A stretch of 64,000 nt of DNA from Lentilactobacillus raoultii (GTDB lineage Bacteria; Bacillota; Bacilli; Lactobacillales; Lactobacillaceae): positions 1 through 64,000 of the forward strand of contig NZ_LS423002.1 of assembly GCF_900411375.1 (NCBI RefSeq), in the 5' to 3' direction. Numbering within the stretch: position 1 is the first letter of the stretch; each line of letters starts with the position of its first letter. This document shows positions 9,541 to 18,453 of this stretch, piece after piece. The notes under the pieces are model-generated. The model worked only from the letters and a program-made list of their open reading frames with translations, made no database searches and was not told the DNA's origin. Both the position numbers and the translations under genes were made by a program.

Positions 9541-9617
9541 TGCGATCGTAAAACTTTTTGGTGAACCATTGATTGGAAATTCGAAAATGATGATTAATTT
9601 TAGGAGAGATGGCTTAG

Positions 9618-9809
9618 TTGAAAATAATTGTTTTATTTCCCAGAACGGTCACTTTTTTAATCTTTTTAGTAAGTTCAGGAATTGGAATGCTTGTGATGGA
9701 CGTGGTGATGAAAGTCAATCCACCAGCAGACCTTCTAGGAGACTGGTTGGTTCCTAATTTTGTACTTGCGGTTGGTTTTGGAATTAATTGGCTTCGGCAC
9801 CAAAAATAG
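9618..9809 (+). CDS. 63-aa two-segment membrane protein (TTG start)
   Basis: Starts at TTG 9618, 9 nt after AGGAGAG. Two hydrophobic stretches (about 3-30 and 42-57) and the basic ending LRHQK match the size and topology of the small membrane proteins at 1192, 8040 and 30257, though sequence identity is low. Other frames over this stretch have no ribosome site. It ends just before a bidirectional terminator. Confidence 0.5.
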   Translation: MKIIVLFPRTVTFLIFLVSSGIGMLVMDVVMKVNPPADLLGDWLVPNFVLAVGFGINWLRHQK

Positions 9810-9820
9810 AATAGAAACAT

Positions 9821-9865
9821 AGTGACTCAGAAAGTTTGAAAAGACAATTTTCTGAGTCACTTTAT
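9821..9865. terminator. Bidirectional intrinsic terminator
   Basis: AGTGACTCAGAAA at 9821-9833 pairs with TTTCTGAGTCACT (about 9849-9861), between convergent genes. Confidence 0.75.
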
Positions 9866-9878
9866 GTATGGGTCATTA

Positions 9879-10670
9879 TTAAAAGTATGCCGTCACAAAC
9901 AAATAGGCAGCCAACCCAAAGGCGGCCAGCGAAATTAAGGCTCGCAACAGGTGAATATTGGCGTGACGAACGATAATCGGGCCGGTGTAACCGCCAATTA
10001 GCAGACCGAATCCCAGTGGAATCACCATTAACCAATCAATTTGTGAGTTGAAGATGAAAATGATGGTCGCAATCAAATTTCCGGCAAACGCAATTACGTT
10101 TTTCATGGCGTTCACGACCGCAAACCGATCATCAGTAATGACTGATAAAATGGCCAAAAAGATAACGCCACCAGCTGCACCGAAATACCCGGTGTAGGCA
10201 CCGACAAGGATGATGCCGATCAAACTGATGAGTGAAACCCACCATCTTTTGTGAGGCGTGGCGTGGGCTTCCTTTAGCTTCGAAGTGGAGACATCCTTTT
10301 TACGACCCGAAAGAAACAGGAGGATCCCGGCGAACAGAATGAAGAAAGGAACCACTTTTTCAAAGGAAGACGCCGGTGCGACTAGGAGCAAAATGCTACC
10401 GCCGATACTTCCGAATAGAGAGAGCACCACAAACAGCATCAGCTTTTTCCAATGTCCCCGTAACTCCTTTAATGAAGAGACGGTGGCTCCAATTCCGGAA
10501 AAAATCAACGCGGTCGTATTGGTCACGTTGGCAAGAACCGGTGGTAAACCGACAGCTAAAAGGGCGGGGTAGGAAACCAGAGAAGCTAATCCGGCAACGG
10601 AGGCGAGTAAACCAGCCGCAAAACCGGCAATTATCAGAAAAATAAATGCAAGTATCAAATTAGATGACAC
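9879..10670 (-). CDS. TSUP (TauE/SafE) family membrane permease
   Basis: 263 residues, seven to eight hydrophobic segments, with the Gly-rich opening GFAAGLLASVAGLASL and repeated-half architecture (GAYTGYFGAAGG) typical of TauE/SafE transporters. Members export or import sulfite, sulfoacetate or other small anions, but the substrate cannot be read from the sequence. Monocistronic, with terminators on both sides (9821-9865, 10734-10780). Confidence 0.8.
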   Translation of the reverse strand: MSSNLILAFIFLIIAGFAAGLLASVAGLASLVSYPALLAVGLPPVLANVTNTTALIFSGIGATVSSLKELRGHWKKLMLFVVLSLFGSIGGSILLLVAPASSFEKVVPFFILFAGILLFLSGRKKDVSTSKLKEAHATPHKRWWVSLISLIGIILVGAYTGYFGAAGGVIFLAILSVITDDRFAVVNAMKNVIAFAGNLIATIIFIFNSQIDWLMVIPLGFGLLIGGYTGPIIVRHANIHLLRALISLAAFGLAAYLFVTAYF

Positions 10671-10733
10671 ACCCTTTCAAAATTTAGATACTTCTAATAT
10701 ACTACTTCCGTCAAGTATTCAGGGGGCTTTCTG

Positions 10734-10780
10734 AAAAAACGTTAAAAAATTCAGTGATAAATGAATTCTTTAACGTTTTT
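10734..10780. terminator. Intrinsic terminator
   Basis: AAAAACGTTAAA...ATTCA pairs with TGAAT...TTTAACGTTTTT. Read on the minus strand it ends the MFS gene at 10784. Confidence 0.75.
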
Positions 10781-10783
10781 GGA

Positions 10784-11968
10784 TTAAGAAATCGTATTAA
10801 CCTGTTTTTTCCGAATGGCGCGATTTAATAAAAATAAACAACCGAGCGAAATAGCAGCGTAAACTGCAGCTCCAATACTGATTTTGTCCAAGCCAACAAT
10901 GCCGACCATGGCAGACGCAGTGGCAGAACCCAGTGAAATGCCGAAATTAAAAAAGATGGAATTTAGGGATGACGCCAAGACCAGTGATTGTGGGTAATCG
11001 GTTTCGGCAATGTTGAGAAAATGAAGTTGAATGGGTGAATTTAGGACGGTCACAATGAGTGTTAAAATCAAGATAATTGTCATTCCTGATAACTTGTTCA
11101 ACAAGCCGAGTGGCAGTAATAGTAGTAAGAGAATGTCACCCAAGTAGAATTTTGGCAATGTTCCTAAACTGTTGGGCCTTTCAGCGATGACGCCAGATAA
11201 CCGGTTACTTAGGATGCTCATAATACCAATGATGAATAATAGCCAATTTAAACTGGCCGTGCTAAAGCCCATCGACGTGGTTAGTAGTGGTCGAATGTAG
11301 GTGTAGTAAGCATACATGGTGGCAGCTGTGAAGAGAACCAGAATGATGCCAAAATAAATTCGCGGATCCAACAACAGCACTAGCTGATTCTTGATCGAGC
11401 TTTGGGTTTGGCTGACTTTCTTTGGCAGGAGAAAGACCAACAAAATGAAGGTTAAAATGCTAATCACTGAAATGCCAAAAAATGTGTATCGCCAATTATA
11501 ACTGGTGCTAACCGCTACGCCGATCGGTACACCAAAGACTGACGCAATACTGAAACCGGCAAAAATCCACGACACCAGGCTGGCCCGTTTATTTCGAGGG
11601 GCGATCGTGCTGGCAAAGGTCATAATCAGTGAAATGATTGAACCGGCGGTCATGGCGGTGATTACTCGAGAGGCTACCATAAACAGATAACTGGTTGAAA
11701 GCCCGCTCAAGGTGTTCCCAATTAAGAAAATTATCATCAAAGTTAGTAGCGTTTTGTATCGGCTAAAGCGACTGGTTAGCACCGTTACAAACGGTGTACT
11801 AATGGCATAAACTGTCGCGAAGATGGTGACCAGATACCCCATAATGGAAATTGGTACTTGAAATTGTCTGGAAAGATCAGATAGGATACCGACAACAATA
11901 AATTCGTTACATCCTAACATGAATGAAACCAACACAAAGACAATGGACTGCAATTTGAATTTGGTCAT
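10784..11968 (-). CDS. MFS transporter (DHA1/AraJ-like)
   Basis: 394 residues and 12 predicted membrane segments. The opening FMLGCNEFIVVGILSDLS resembles the AraJ/YdhP-type efflux permeases (D-E-F in segment 1), and RFSRYKTLL is the loop 2-3 motif A remnant. The family exports drugs or sugars, and no neighbour suggests a substrate. A GGGGGAAAC ribosome site precedes the ATG. Confidence 0.78.
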   Translation of the reverse strand: MTKFKLQSIVFVLVSFMLGCNEFIVVGILSDLSRQFQVPISIMGYLVTIFATVYAISTPFVTVLTSRFSRYKTLLTLMIIFLIGNTLSGLSTSYLFMVASRVITAMTAGSIISLIMTFASTIAPRNKRASLVSWIFAGFSIASVFGVPIGVAVSTSYNWRYTFFGISVISILTFILLVFLLPKKVSQTQSSIKNQLVLLLDPRIYFGIILVLFTAATMYAYYTYIRPLLTTSMGFSTASLNWLLFIIGIMSILSNRLSGVIAERPNSLGTLPKFYLGDILLLLLLPLGLLNKLSGMTIILILTLIVTVLNSPIQLHFLNIAETDYPQSLVLASSLNSIFFNFGISLGSATASAMVGIVGLDKISIGAAVYAAISLGCLFLLNRAIRKKQVNTIS

Positions 11969-12155
11969 GGCAGTTTCCCCCTCAGTTGATAATGATTAAA
12001 TCGTTGATTTGCTTTAAAACGATGCCTTATATAGGCTATCATAAATTATCAATTATTGGAAAAGATATTTTGTTATCGGGTTAAATCTGGGGATGAGTGC
12101 CTAAATCGGGGATCATTGACCGGAAACTAATAACAGATTAGAAAGGGGCTTGCCA

Positions 12156-12668
12156 ATGAGCCAAAAATTAAAAATTACCCTGCTATTTTGGCTAAATCTT
12201 TTAGTCAGTCCCATATATATTTATTTTGCTAACGGGTTTACTTTTTTTCAATTTTTTAAGTCTGGTTCACAACCATTTGTTAAGCCGTCTCTAATGCCGG
12301 GACTGATCGGCAACACATTTTTGTTTTCGTTGCTCATCAGCTGCTTACTAATTGGACTATTAGCCAAACACTATTTTGATAATCAACCAATTATGGAAAG
12401 CACTTCTGACCGAGTAACTGTTGCGTTAGTAATTGTAGGAAACTTAGTGCTTCTGGGTGGTGTGATTGTGAAATTAATGACTGGCGAAGCGCTTCAAATT
12501 GCCGTCGTGGTCAATGACTTTTCATCAGTAATTGCCTTGGCATTATTAGTTTGGCTTAATTACAAGTTTTGGAAATCAACTAATCCAAGATGGGTGTTCC
12601 TTGGTTTACTAATCCAAGGATTATGTGTTTGTCTTTTCATGGAAGGCTTTTATTCATCAATTTGGTAA
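12156..12668 (+). CDS. 170-aa integral membrane protein
   Basis: Four to five hydrophobic segments (about residues 8-25, 48-68, 82-105, 112-133 and 143-165) separated by short loops. No family recognised. AAAGGGGC lies 6-7 nt before ATG 12156, which is preferred to the TTG at 12150. It stands alone and ends before a strong terminator. Confidence 0.55.
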   Translation: MSQKLKITLLFWLNLLVSPIYIYFANGFTFFQFFKSGSQPFVKPSLMPGLIGNTFLFSLLISCLLIGLLAKHYFDNQPIMESTSDRVTVALVIVGNLVLLGGVIVKLMTGEALQIAVVVNDFSSVIALALLVWLNYKFWKSTNPRWVFLGLLIQGLCVCLFMEGFYSSIW

Positions 12669-12732
12669 ACGTTGCTTGTTGACAGGATTGTGAGGAATTG
12701 AAACCTGATAATACAGTTAAAAATTTAAACCC

Positions 12733-12784
12733 AAAAAGCGCCTTTAATCAACTGTTTAAATGCAACCGATCAAAGACGCTTTTT
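12733..12784. terminator. Bidirectional intrinsic terminator
   Basis: AAAAAGCG(C)CTTTAATC pairs with GATCAAAG(A)CGCTTTTT between the convergent 170-aa gene and the amino acid permease. Confidence 0.75.
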
Positions 12785-12810
12785 ATAATGACTTAATTAA
12801 ATCCGGTTAA

Positions 12811-14208
12811 CTAATCATTGGCATTAGCCGAAACCATACTGCGTTGGTGCAGGTAAGTAATCCCGCCAAAGATGACGGTCCAGGCAATGGCGCCAAGTGC
12901 ACCGATAATATCTTGTGGAATAAAGAACAGGGTCATGAAGATGACGGCAAAGAACGCAATCGTTAATGGACTGGTAATTCGATACCAAGGCATCTTAAAT
13001 CCGTCAGGCAGGAAGTCAGATGACTCCCGGTACTTTCGGTGAGCAAGCATGACTAATGCGTACACAATAATATACATATCATTTGAAGAACCAGCCACGA
13101 TTGTGAAGACGGCGTTTGTGGCGTTGGTCAAACTCATCAGTGGGGTGATCAGCAACACTAGCGCGGAAATTTTAATAGCGGCTGCCGGAACGCCATTTTT
13201 AGAAATCTTGGCAAAGTGATCGTGCAGCCAAGAGCCCTTGGGTAATTCATCCGCAATTTGATAGAAGTGACGACCAGCCGAAAAAATGAAGCTGTTCAGT
13301 GATGAAGAAGCTGAGGTCAAGACAACGAAGTTAATGAAAGCAGCCGCTGCCGGCAAACCAGCTAACTTGAAGACTTGAACAAAGGGACTGCTTTCGGGGG
13401 TCAGATGGGTCCAAGGAATAATTCCCATGATCACGATCATTGCACCAAAGTAGAAGATTAAAATTTTCAGTAGGGTTTCATTAACCGCTTTTTTAATGAT
13501 GCGGTGCGGGGTTGTGGCTTCCCCAATGGTAATGCTGACAAACTCGATTCCTTGAAAGGCAAAGAAAACCATTGGAAAGGCTGAAATAAAGCTTAAACCG
13601 CCGTGCGGGAACATACTGAAGTTGTGAAAAATGTTTTGAACCGAAGCGTGACCAAGTGGGGTGACTGAATGACTAGTCATCATAAAAATCCCGGTAACAA
13701 TTAGGGCCAAGATGGCAACAATTTTAATCAAGGCAAACCAGAATTCAGCTTCCCCAAAGATCTTAGCGGCAATTAGGTTGACCGATACCAGTGTGCCCAA
13801 AAAGGCCAATTGAATGATCCAGGCCGGTAGATTTGGGAACCAGAACTGAACATAAGTGGAGATTGCAGAAAGTTCCGCCATGGCGCAGAAGGTCAGACCC
13901 AGCCAATAGGTCCAGCCGGTAAAGTGACCAACTGTTGGCCCAAGATAGCGGGTAATAAATGAAACAAACGTATGTTGAGACGGGTCAGAATAAAGCATTT
14001 CGCCGATTGCCCGCATCATCCAAAAGAAAAAGATTCCTAAGACTAAGTAAACTAATAAAATTGATGGTCCAGTCTTGCTAATGGTGGTACCGGAGCCAAG
14101 AAACAATCCGGTTCCGATCGTTCCGCCAATGGCAATCATTTGGACGTTGCGGTTGCTTAGAGAGCGCATCGTACCATCCGCATTTTCAGTAATTTGCGAC
14201 TTTTTCAT
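12811..14208 (-). CDS. Amino acid permease (APC superfamily, AAT family)
   Basis: 465 residues from the ATG preceded by GGGAGG (14208); a longer frame upstream lacks a ribosome site. Twelve membrane segments. The AAT signature IAIGGTIGTGLFLGSG lies near residues 24-40, with FQGIEFVSITIGE in segment 6. Relatives import lysine, GABA, proline or aromatic residues by proton symport, and the substrate cannot be decided here. The Lrp/AsnC regulator is immediately upstream in the same direction and may control it. Confidence 0.85.
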   Translation of the reverse strand: MKKSQITENADGTMRSLSNRNVQMIAIGGTIGTGLFLGSGTTISKTGPSILLVYLVLGIFFFWMMRAIGEMLYSDPSQHTFVSFITRYLGPTVGHFTGWTYWLGLTFCAMAELSAISTYVQFWFPNLPAWIIQLAFLGTLVSVNLIAAKIFGEAEFWFALIKIVAILALIVTGIFMMTSHSVTPLGHASVQNIFHNFSMFPHGGLSFISAFPMVFFAFQGIEFVSITIGEATTPHRIIKKAVNETLLKILIFYFGAMIVIMGIIPWTHLTPESSPFVQVFKLAGLPAAAAFINFVVLTSASSSLNSFIFSAGRHFYQIADELPKGSWLHDHFAKISKNGVPAAAIKISALVLLITPLMSLTNATNAVFTIVAGSSNDMYIIVYALVMLAHRKYRESSDFLPDGFKMPWYRITSPLTIAFFAVIFMTLFFIPQDIIGALGAIAWTVIFGGITYLHQRSMVSANAND

Positions 14209-14465
14209 GAAACTAATTTCCTCCCTGATTAAATATGGAATCATGTTTATTAAAATTAGAGGCCCTCTGATTAATCTGAAATTATCCTAACATGTCAGTG
14301 TCCAAAATCCATTATTTTTGAGGGAAGTTTTTAGATGATTTTGTTTTTCATGAAAATCTTTAATGAAAAATAGGCAGATGAAGAAAATTACCTATGAAAA
14401 TGAAGTCGAAATGATTTAACAACAATGATCAAGATCGATTATACCGGCAAAAAGAAAAAGCCGGT

Positions 14466-14915
14466 TTAATCCGACTTTTCTTCAGGTAAGTTTAATGGCC
14501 GTGGTCCGATATTGGTTGTAAAAGCAACGTTGGTATGCGTATTGCCGAATTCCTTTAATGACGCGTTAAATCGGTTAAGTTCCGTCATGGTTTTATAAAA
14601 AACTTTTAATTGGACGGAAGCATCCCCCGTAATAAAATTGCATTCCACGACATTGGGGACCTGAGAGACAAATTTAACGAATTTGGGTAATTCTTTGTAG
14701 CTGACGTCAATTCGGACAAACGCCTTAATTAAATAGCCCAACTTTTCATAGTTCACATGGGCTGTGTAGCCGGTAATAAACCCGTGATTTTCCAAATTTT
14801 GTAGGCGAACCGAAGCCGATGGTGCTGAAATAAAACACTTTTCGGCAATTTTTTTAATCGAAATTCGACCATCCTGTTGCACAATATTTAAAATTTTACG
14901 ATCAAGTTTATCCAT
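14466..14915 (-). CDS. Lrp/AsnC family transcriptional regulator
   Basis: 149 residues from ATG 14915. An N-terminal helix-turn-helix (LDRKILNIVQQDGRISIKKI, then ISAPSASVRLQNLENHGFITGY) is followed by an AsnC ligand-binding domain (IDVSYKELPKFVKFV, VVECNFITGDASVQLKV). Such proteins sense amino acids. The next gene in the same direction is an amino acid permease, a likely target. A palindrome ACCGGC-N11-GCCGGT at 14443-14465 abuts the stop. Confidence 0.85.
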   Translation of the reverse strand: MDKLDRKILNIVQQDGRISIKKIAEKCFISAPSASVRLQNLENHGFITGYTAHVNYEKLGYLIKAFVRIDVSYKELPKFVKFVSQVPNVVECNFITGDASVQLKVFYKTMTELNRFNASLKEFGNTHTNVAFTTNIGPRPLNLPEEKSD

Positions 14916-15028
14916 GTAAAGCAACGCTCTTTTCTAAAAAATAACGATTGAAGTCTTTCTATATCATATCATTTTGCTTTGAATTTGCCGAGAACTCGCA
15001 CCTTCTTGTCATTTTCAGAGTCAATGAT

Positions 15029-15044
15029 GGTCGTTTCGACGACC
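15029..15044. repeat. Perfect palindrome in the lrp-xylA intergenic region
   Basis: GGTCGT-ttcg-ACGACC sits between the divergent lrp-type gene and xylA. It is flanked by a wider perfect inverted pair, AATAACGATT near 14939 and AATCGTTATT near 15048. It could be an operator of the Lrp protein or a DNA hairpin. No function can be assigned. Confidence 0.4.
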
Positions 15045-15064
15045 CGAAATCGTTATTATTTTAT

Positions 15065-15102
15065 TGAAAGGGCTTGCATTTTGAAAAAGAGGTTATTATA
15101 AT
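15065..15102 (+). promoter_or_regulatory. xylA promoter with overlapping cre-like site
   Basis: TTGCAT (15074-15079), a 17-nt spacer and TATAAT (15097-15102) form a strong sigma-A promoter. TGAAAGGGCTTGCA (15065-15078) matches the cre consensus TGWAANCGNTNWCA at 12 of 14 positions and covers the -35, as expected for CcpA repression of xylose use. Confidence 0.75.
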
Positions 15103-15110
15103 AGCATTTG

Positions 15111-15135
15111 TAAGTTGGTTGCGTGAACGAACTAA
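15111..15135. promoter_or_regulatory. XylR operator of xylAB
   Basis: Half-sites TAAGTTGGTT and AACGAACTAA, 5 nt apart, are complementary at 8 of 10 positions. They closely resemble the Bacillus XylR operator (TTAGTTTGTT...AACAAACTAA). The site begins 8 nt after the -10 and so covers the transcription start. A related site lies at the symporter promoter (4097-4121). Confidence 0.75.
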
Positions 15136-15164
15136 ATAAAATGAATTTTTGGAGGATACTCGTT

Positions 15165-16502
15165 ATGGCATATTGGAATGTAGATAAAATCAAGTATATT
15201 GGCACTAAGAATAAGAAATCAGGACTGGGGTTCCAGTACTATAATCCTGATGAAATGATTGGCGGCAAGAAAATGCGCGATTGGCTGCGCTTTGCCGTTG
15301 CTTATTGGCACACCTTTGATCAGCGGTTGGTTGATCCATTTGGGGATGGCACGGCAATTCGGCCCTATGATCAATACACCGACCCGATGGACCTGGCCTT
15401 GGCCAAAGTGGATGCGGCTTTTGAATTTTATGATAAATTAGGTGTCGACTTCCTGTGCTTCCACGATCGTGACTTGGCTCCTGAAGGCGACACGTTACGG
15501 GAAACCAACCGGAACTTGGATAAGGTTGTTGATAAAATTGTCGACTATCAAAAGACTTCCGGCATGAAGGTTCTTTGGAACACCTCGAACCTATTTACTA
15601 ATCCACGGTTTGTAGAAGGTGCCGGGACCTCACCATACGCTGACATTTTTGCTTATTCAGCTGCGCAATTAAAGCACAGTTTGGAAATCGGTAAACGGGT
15701 TGGTGCCGAGAACTATGTTTTCTGGGGCGGTCGTGAAGGTTACGAATCACTTTGGAACACGGATATGAAGCGTGAACAGGAACATGCTGCCAAACTCTTC
15801 CACATGGCAAAAGATTACGCAAATGAAATTGGGTTTGATGCTCAGATGTTACTGGAGCCAAAGCCAAAGGAACCAACCACCCATCAATATGAATTTGATG
15901 CAGCGACGACCATTGCCTTTATGAAAGAATATGGACTGGATAAAGATTTCAAACTCAACTTGGAAGGCAACCATGCCAATTTAGCCGGCCACACTTACCA
16001 ACATGAGATTCGAGTAGCTCGTGAAGCCGGTCTGCTTGGCTCATTGGATGCTAACCAGGGAGATAAATTAATTGGCTGGGATATTGATGAATATCCGTCA
16101 AATCTGTATGAAACAACCGCAGCCATGACGGAAGTTGTTGAAAATGGTAGTATTGGTCCTCACGGTGGGTTGAACTTCGATGCTAAGCCACGTCGTTCAT
16201 CATTTGAACCAAATGACCTGTTCTATGGTCACATTGTCGGAATGGATAGTTTCGCGGCTGGACTGCGAGTTGCCGTTGCCATGAAGGAAGACGGCGTACT
16301 GGATAACCTGGTTAAGGATCGTTACAGCTCCTTTGATTCAGGAATTGGTGCCAAAATCGAAAGCGGTAAGGCAACGATGGCTGAATTAGAAGATTATTCA
16401 CTTGATAAGACTCAGAAACAGTTACGGGACGCAACCCATTCTGATCATCTGGAACAGATTAAGGACACGATTAATCACTATATTATTCAAACGTTAAAGT
16501 GA
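15165..16502 (+). CDS. xylA: Xylose isomerase
   Basis: 445 residues from ATG 15165, preceded by GGAGGA. It interconverts D-xylose and D-xylulose in the cytoplasm. Catalytic and metal residues are where the family has them: His100 and Asp103 ([10 protein letters not shown]), Glu231 and Lys233 (LLEPKPKEP), then [14 protein letters not shown] and the metal-binding WDIDEYP near the end. Length equals the class II enzymes of Gram-positives. The stop codon is overlapped by a structured repeat (from 16499), and xylB follows 276 nt downstream. Confidence 0.97.
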   Translation: MAYWNVDKIKYIGTKNKKSGLGFQYYNPDEMIGGKKMRDWLRFAVAYWHTFDQRLVDPFGDGTAIRPYDQYTDPMDLALAKVDAAFEFYDKLGVDFLCFHDRDLAPEGDTLRETNRNLDKVVDKIVDYQKTSGMKVLWNTSNLFTNPRFVEGAGTSPYADIFAYSAAQLKHSLEIGKRVGAENYVFWGGREGYESLWNTDMKREQEHAAKLFHMAKDYANEIGFDAQMLLEPKPKEPTTHQYEFDAATTIAFMKEYGLDKDFKLNLEGNHANLAGHTYQHEIRVAREAGLLGSLDANQGDKLIGWDIDEYPSNLYETTAAMTEVVENGSIGPHGGLNFDAKPRRSSFEPNDLFYGHIVGMDSFAAGLRVAVAMKEDGVLDNLVKDRYSSFDSGIGAKIESGKATMAELEDYSLDKTQKQLRDATHSDHLEQIKDTINHYIIQTLK

Positions 16503-16618
16503 GTGCAGCCAAACGTTTAATCTACGGAGTCTAAGGCGTCGAATGGTGAAAAGCCCGCTTTTGGCTTTTGGCCATTCGATCCCTTAGATGCAGTAGATTG
16601 TTTGGCGGAACTGTCCTA
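16499..16618 (+). repeat. Structured palindromic element, copy 1 (complete)
   Basis: Starts with GTGAGTG overlapping the xylA TGA and ends with GGAACTGTCCTAA. It folds into one hairpin of five stems: GCCAAAC/GTTTGGC, AATCTAC/GTAGATT, CTAAGG/CCTTAG, TCGAATGG/CCATTCGA and AAAAGCC/GGCTTTT, with apical loop CGCTTT and bulges GGAGT, CG and ATGCA. Copies at 19898 and 26166 keep every stem paired with different bases. Confidence 0.8.
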
Positions 16619-16619
16619 A

Positions 16620-16651
16620 GTGAGTGGATTCAAGCGGTTAGCTTAGCGATG
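16620..16651 (+). repeat. Structured palindromic element, truncated copy
   Basis: GTGAGTGGATTCAAGCGGTTAG follows copy 1 directly and resembles the start of the copy at 19898. The 3' arm is missing, so it cannot fold. It is probably a decayed tandem copy. Confidence 0.55.
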
Positions 16652-16732
16652 TATGAAACTTACTAGCACTATTAAATAAAAACCGTTATTCTTAAACTAA
16701 CAATTTGGTAAGAGACTAACTATAAACAAGGG

Positions 16733-16761
16733 AATGGAACTGATCTTCCATTTCTTTTTTT
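16733..16761 (+). terminator. Weak terminator-like hairpin just before xylB
   Basis: AATGGAA (16733-16739) pairs with TTCCATT (16746-16752), followed by TCTTTTTTT, immediately upstream of the xylB ribosome site. It is a 7-bp, AT-rich stem, so it could be a leaky terminator or attenuator lowering xylB relative to xylA. Confidence 0.4.
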
Positions 16762-16778
16762 GAAAAGGAGGAATTGTG

Positions 16779-18293
16779 ATGACCGAATGTGTCTTAGGTG
16801 TTGATTTAGGAACCAGTGCCGTGAAGGTTTCCGCCGTGACTAAGAAGGGGGAGATTATTGCCCAGGAAGGTATGGACTTTCCGCTCAGTCAACCGCAGCC
16901 CGGATACGCGGAACAAGATCCTGAAGATTGGGTAAGTGCGGCAACGGTCGCAATTGTGCGACTGATTTTAAGGGATCAATTAAAACCTGAAGAAATTAAA
17001 GGAATCAGTTATTCCGGCCAAATGCACGGCTTGGTTCTTTTGGACAAGGATAACCGAGTGTTACGGCCGGCGATGCTGTGGAATGATACCCGTTCCACTA
17101 AGCAACGTGAAGAAATTATGGCTAAAATGGGCAACCGATTTATTGAAATTACCCACAATCAGCCATTGGAGGGCTTTACCCTACCAAAGTTGCTTTGGGT
17201 TAAAGAAAATCAACCGGAAATCTTTGCCAAAGCCAAGACAATGTTACTGCCGAAGGATTATTTACGATTTCGGATGACCGGCAAGTTGGCCATTGACTAC
17301 TCTGATGCCACTGGAACGGTGATGTTGGATGTTGAAAAACAAACTTGGAGTCGTGAAATTCTTGAGACGTTTGGAATCTCAGAAAGTCTTTGTCCGCCAT
17401 TAGTCCGATCAATTGATAATACAGGTCAGATTGATGACTGGTATGCCGAATATTCGGGTCTTTCGACGACAACTAAAACTTTCGGCGGTGGTGCTGATAA
17501 TGCGTGTGGCGCGGTTGGGGCCGGTATTGATAGTCCGACTAAACTATTATCCAGTATCGGGACTTCCGGCGTGATTTTAAAATATGAACCAAACAGAAAA
17601 ACCAACTATCAAGGCGTTCTTCAGTATGAAGATCACGCAATTCCTGACGCTTTTTACTCAATGGGCGTCACGTTAGCAGCAGGTTTTTCGCTAAGCTGGT
17701 TTAAAAAGACCTTTGCGGCCGATGAAGACTTTACAACGGTTGTTGAAAGCGCGGCAAAATCAACGGTGGGGGCGAACGGTCTGTTATTTGCCCCTTACAT
17801 TGTTGGTGAGCGGGCACCATACGCTGATGCAGATATCCGGGGGAGCTTCATCGGGGTTGACGGTATCCATCAACGCCATGATTTTGTCAGAGCGGTACTG
17901 GAAGGAATTATCTTTTCATTCCGAGACCTGATGGATAAGTATGAAGCGAAGGGCAGTCATTTTGAGACGGTTGTGTCCATTGGTGGTGGTGCCAAAAGTC
18001 GATTGTGGCAACAAATTCAGGCCGACATTTTCAATACGCGAGTGGTGTCATTGAAAAACGAACAGGGCCCGGGACTGGGAGCCGCGATGCTAGCCGCCGT
18101 TGGTCTTGGGTGGTTTAAAGATATTTCCGAGTGTACTAAGGTCTTTGTTCACTTTAAGGATGTTTTTTTGCCTCAGCCGGGAAACGTTGAAAAATATCGC
18201 CGACTTCATGAGATCTATAAGCAGATTTATCCAAGTACTAAGCAAATAACGCACGAGTTAGTTGCTTATCGGCGGGAAAATCAGGATCGTTAA
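16779..18293 (+). CDS. xylB: Xylulokinase
   Basis: 504 residues from ATG 16779, which follows AAAGGAGG by 7 nt. FGGY-family sugar kinase that phosphorylates D-xylulose with ATP, feeding the phosphoketolase route. Visible motifs: N-terminal phosphate loop [14 protein letters not shown], the substrate-contacting [23 protein letters not shown] and the second ATP motif [13 protein letters not shown]. It follows xylA, separated by the structured repeat and a terminator-like hairpin. No own promoter is obvious, so read-through from xylA is likely. Confidence 0.95.
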   Translation: MTECVLGVDLGTSAVKVSAVTKKGEIIAQEGMDFPLSQPQPGYAEQDPEDWVSAATVAIVRLILRDQLKPEEIKGISYSGQMHGLVLLDKDNRVLRPAMLWNDTRSTKQREEIMAKMGNRFIEITHNQPLEGFTLPKLLWVKENQPEIFAKAKTMLLPKDYLRFRMTGKLAIDYSDATGTVMLDVEKQTWSREILETFGISESLCPPLVRSIDNTGQIDDWYAEYSGLSTTTKTFGGGADNACGAVGAGIDSPTKLLSSIGTSGVILKYEPNRKTNYQGVLQYEDHAIPDAFYSMGVTLAAGFSLSWFKKTFAADEDFTTVVESAAKSTVGANGLLFAPYIVGERAPYADADIRGSFIGVDGIHQRHDFVRAVLEGIIFSFRDLMDKYEAKGSHFETVVSIGGGAKSRLWQQIQADIFNTRVVSLKNEQGPGLGAAMLAAVGLGWFKDISECTKVFVHFKDVFLPQPGNVEKYRRLHEIYKQIYPSTKQITHELVAYRRENQDR

Positions 18294-18369
18294 ACTGGAA
18301 ATGATGGCCTGAATTGGCCGATCATCTTATGAAACTATCCTTCAAATAACCGTTTTTCGCCCACCAAAA

Positions 18370-18397
18370 TTGCAACAGCCAACCGTTCTGCTATAAT
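18370..18397 (+). promoter_or_regulatory. Sigma-A promoter of the MFS gene
   Basis: TTGCAA (18370-18375), a 16-nt spacer and TATAAT (18392-18397), about 56 nt before the start codon. This gene is therefore probably transcribed separately from xylAB. Confidence 0.6.
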
Positions 18398-18453
18398 ATT
18401 GCTTGTGCAATTAATTCGAAAGCAATATATAGTTAGGATCTTGATAAGAAATT

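Noticed and set aside
14443-14465. ACCGGC-N11-GCCGGT hairpin after the Lrp-type gene
   Set aside because: Six pairs with a poly-A loop and no T tract after the stem; not convincing as a terminator.
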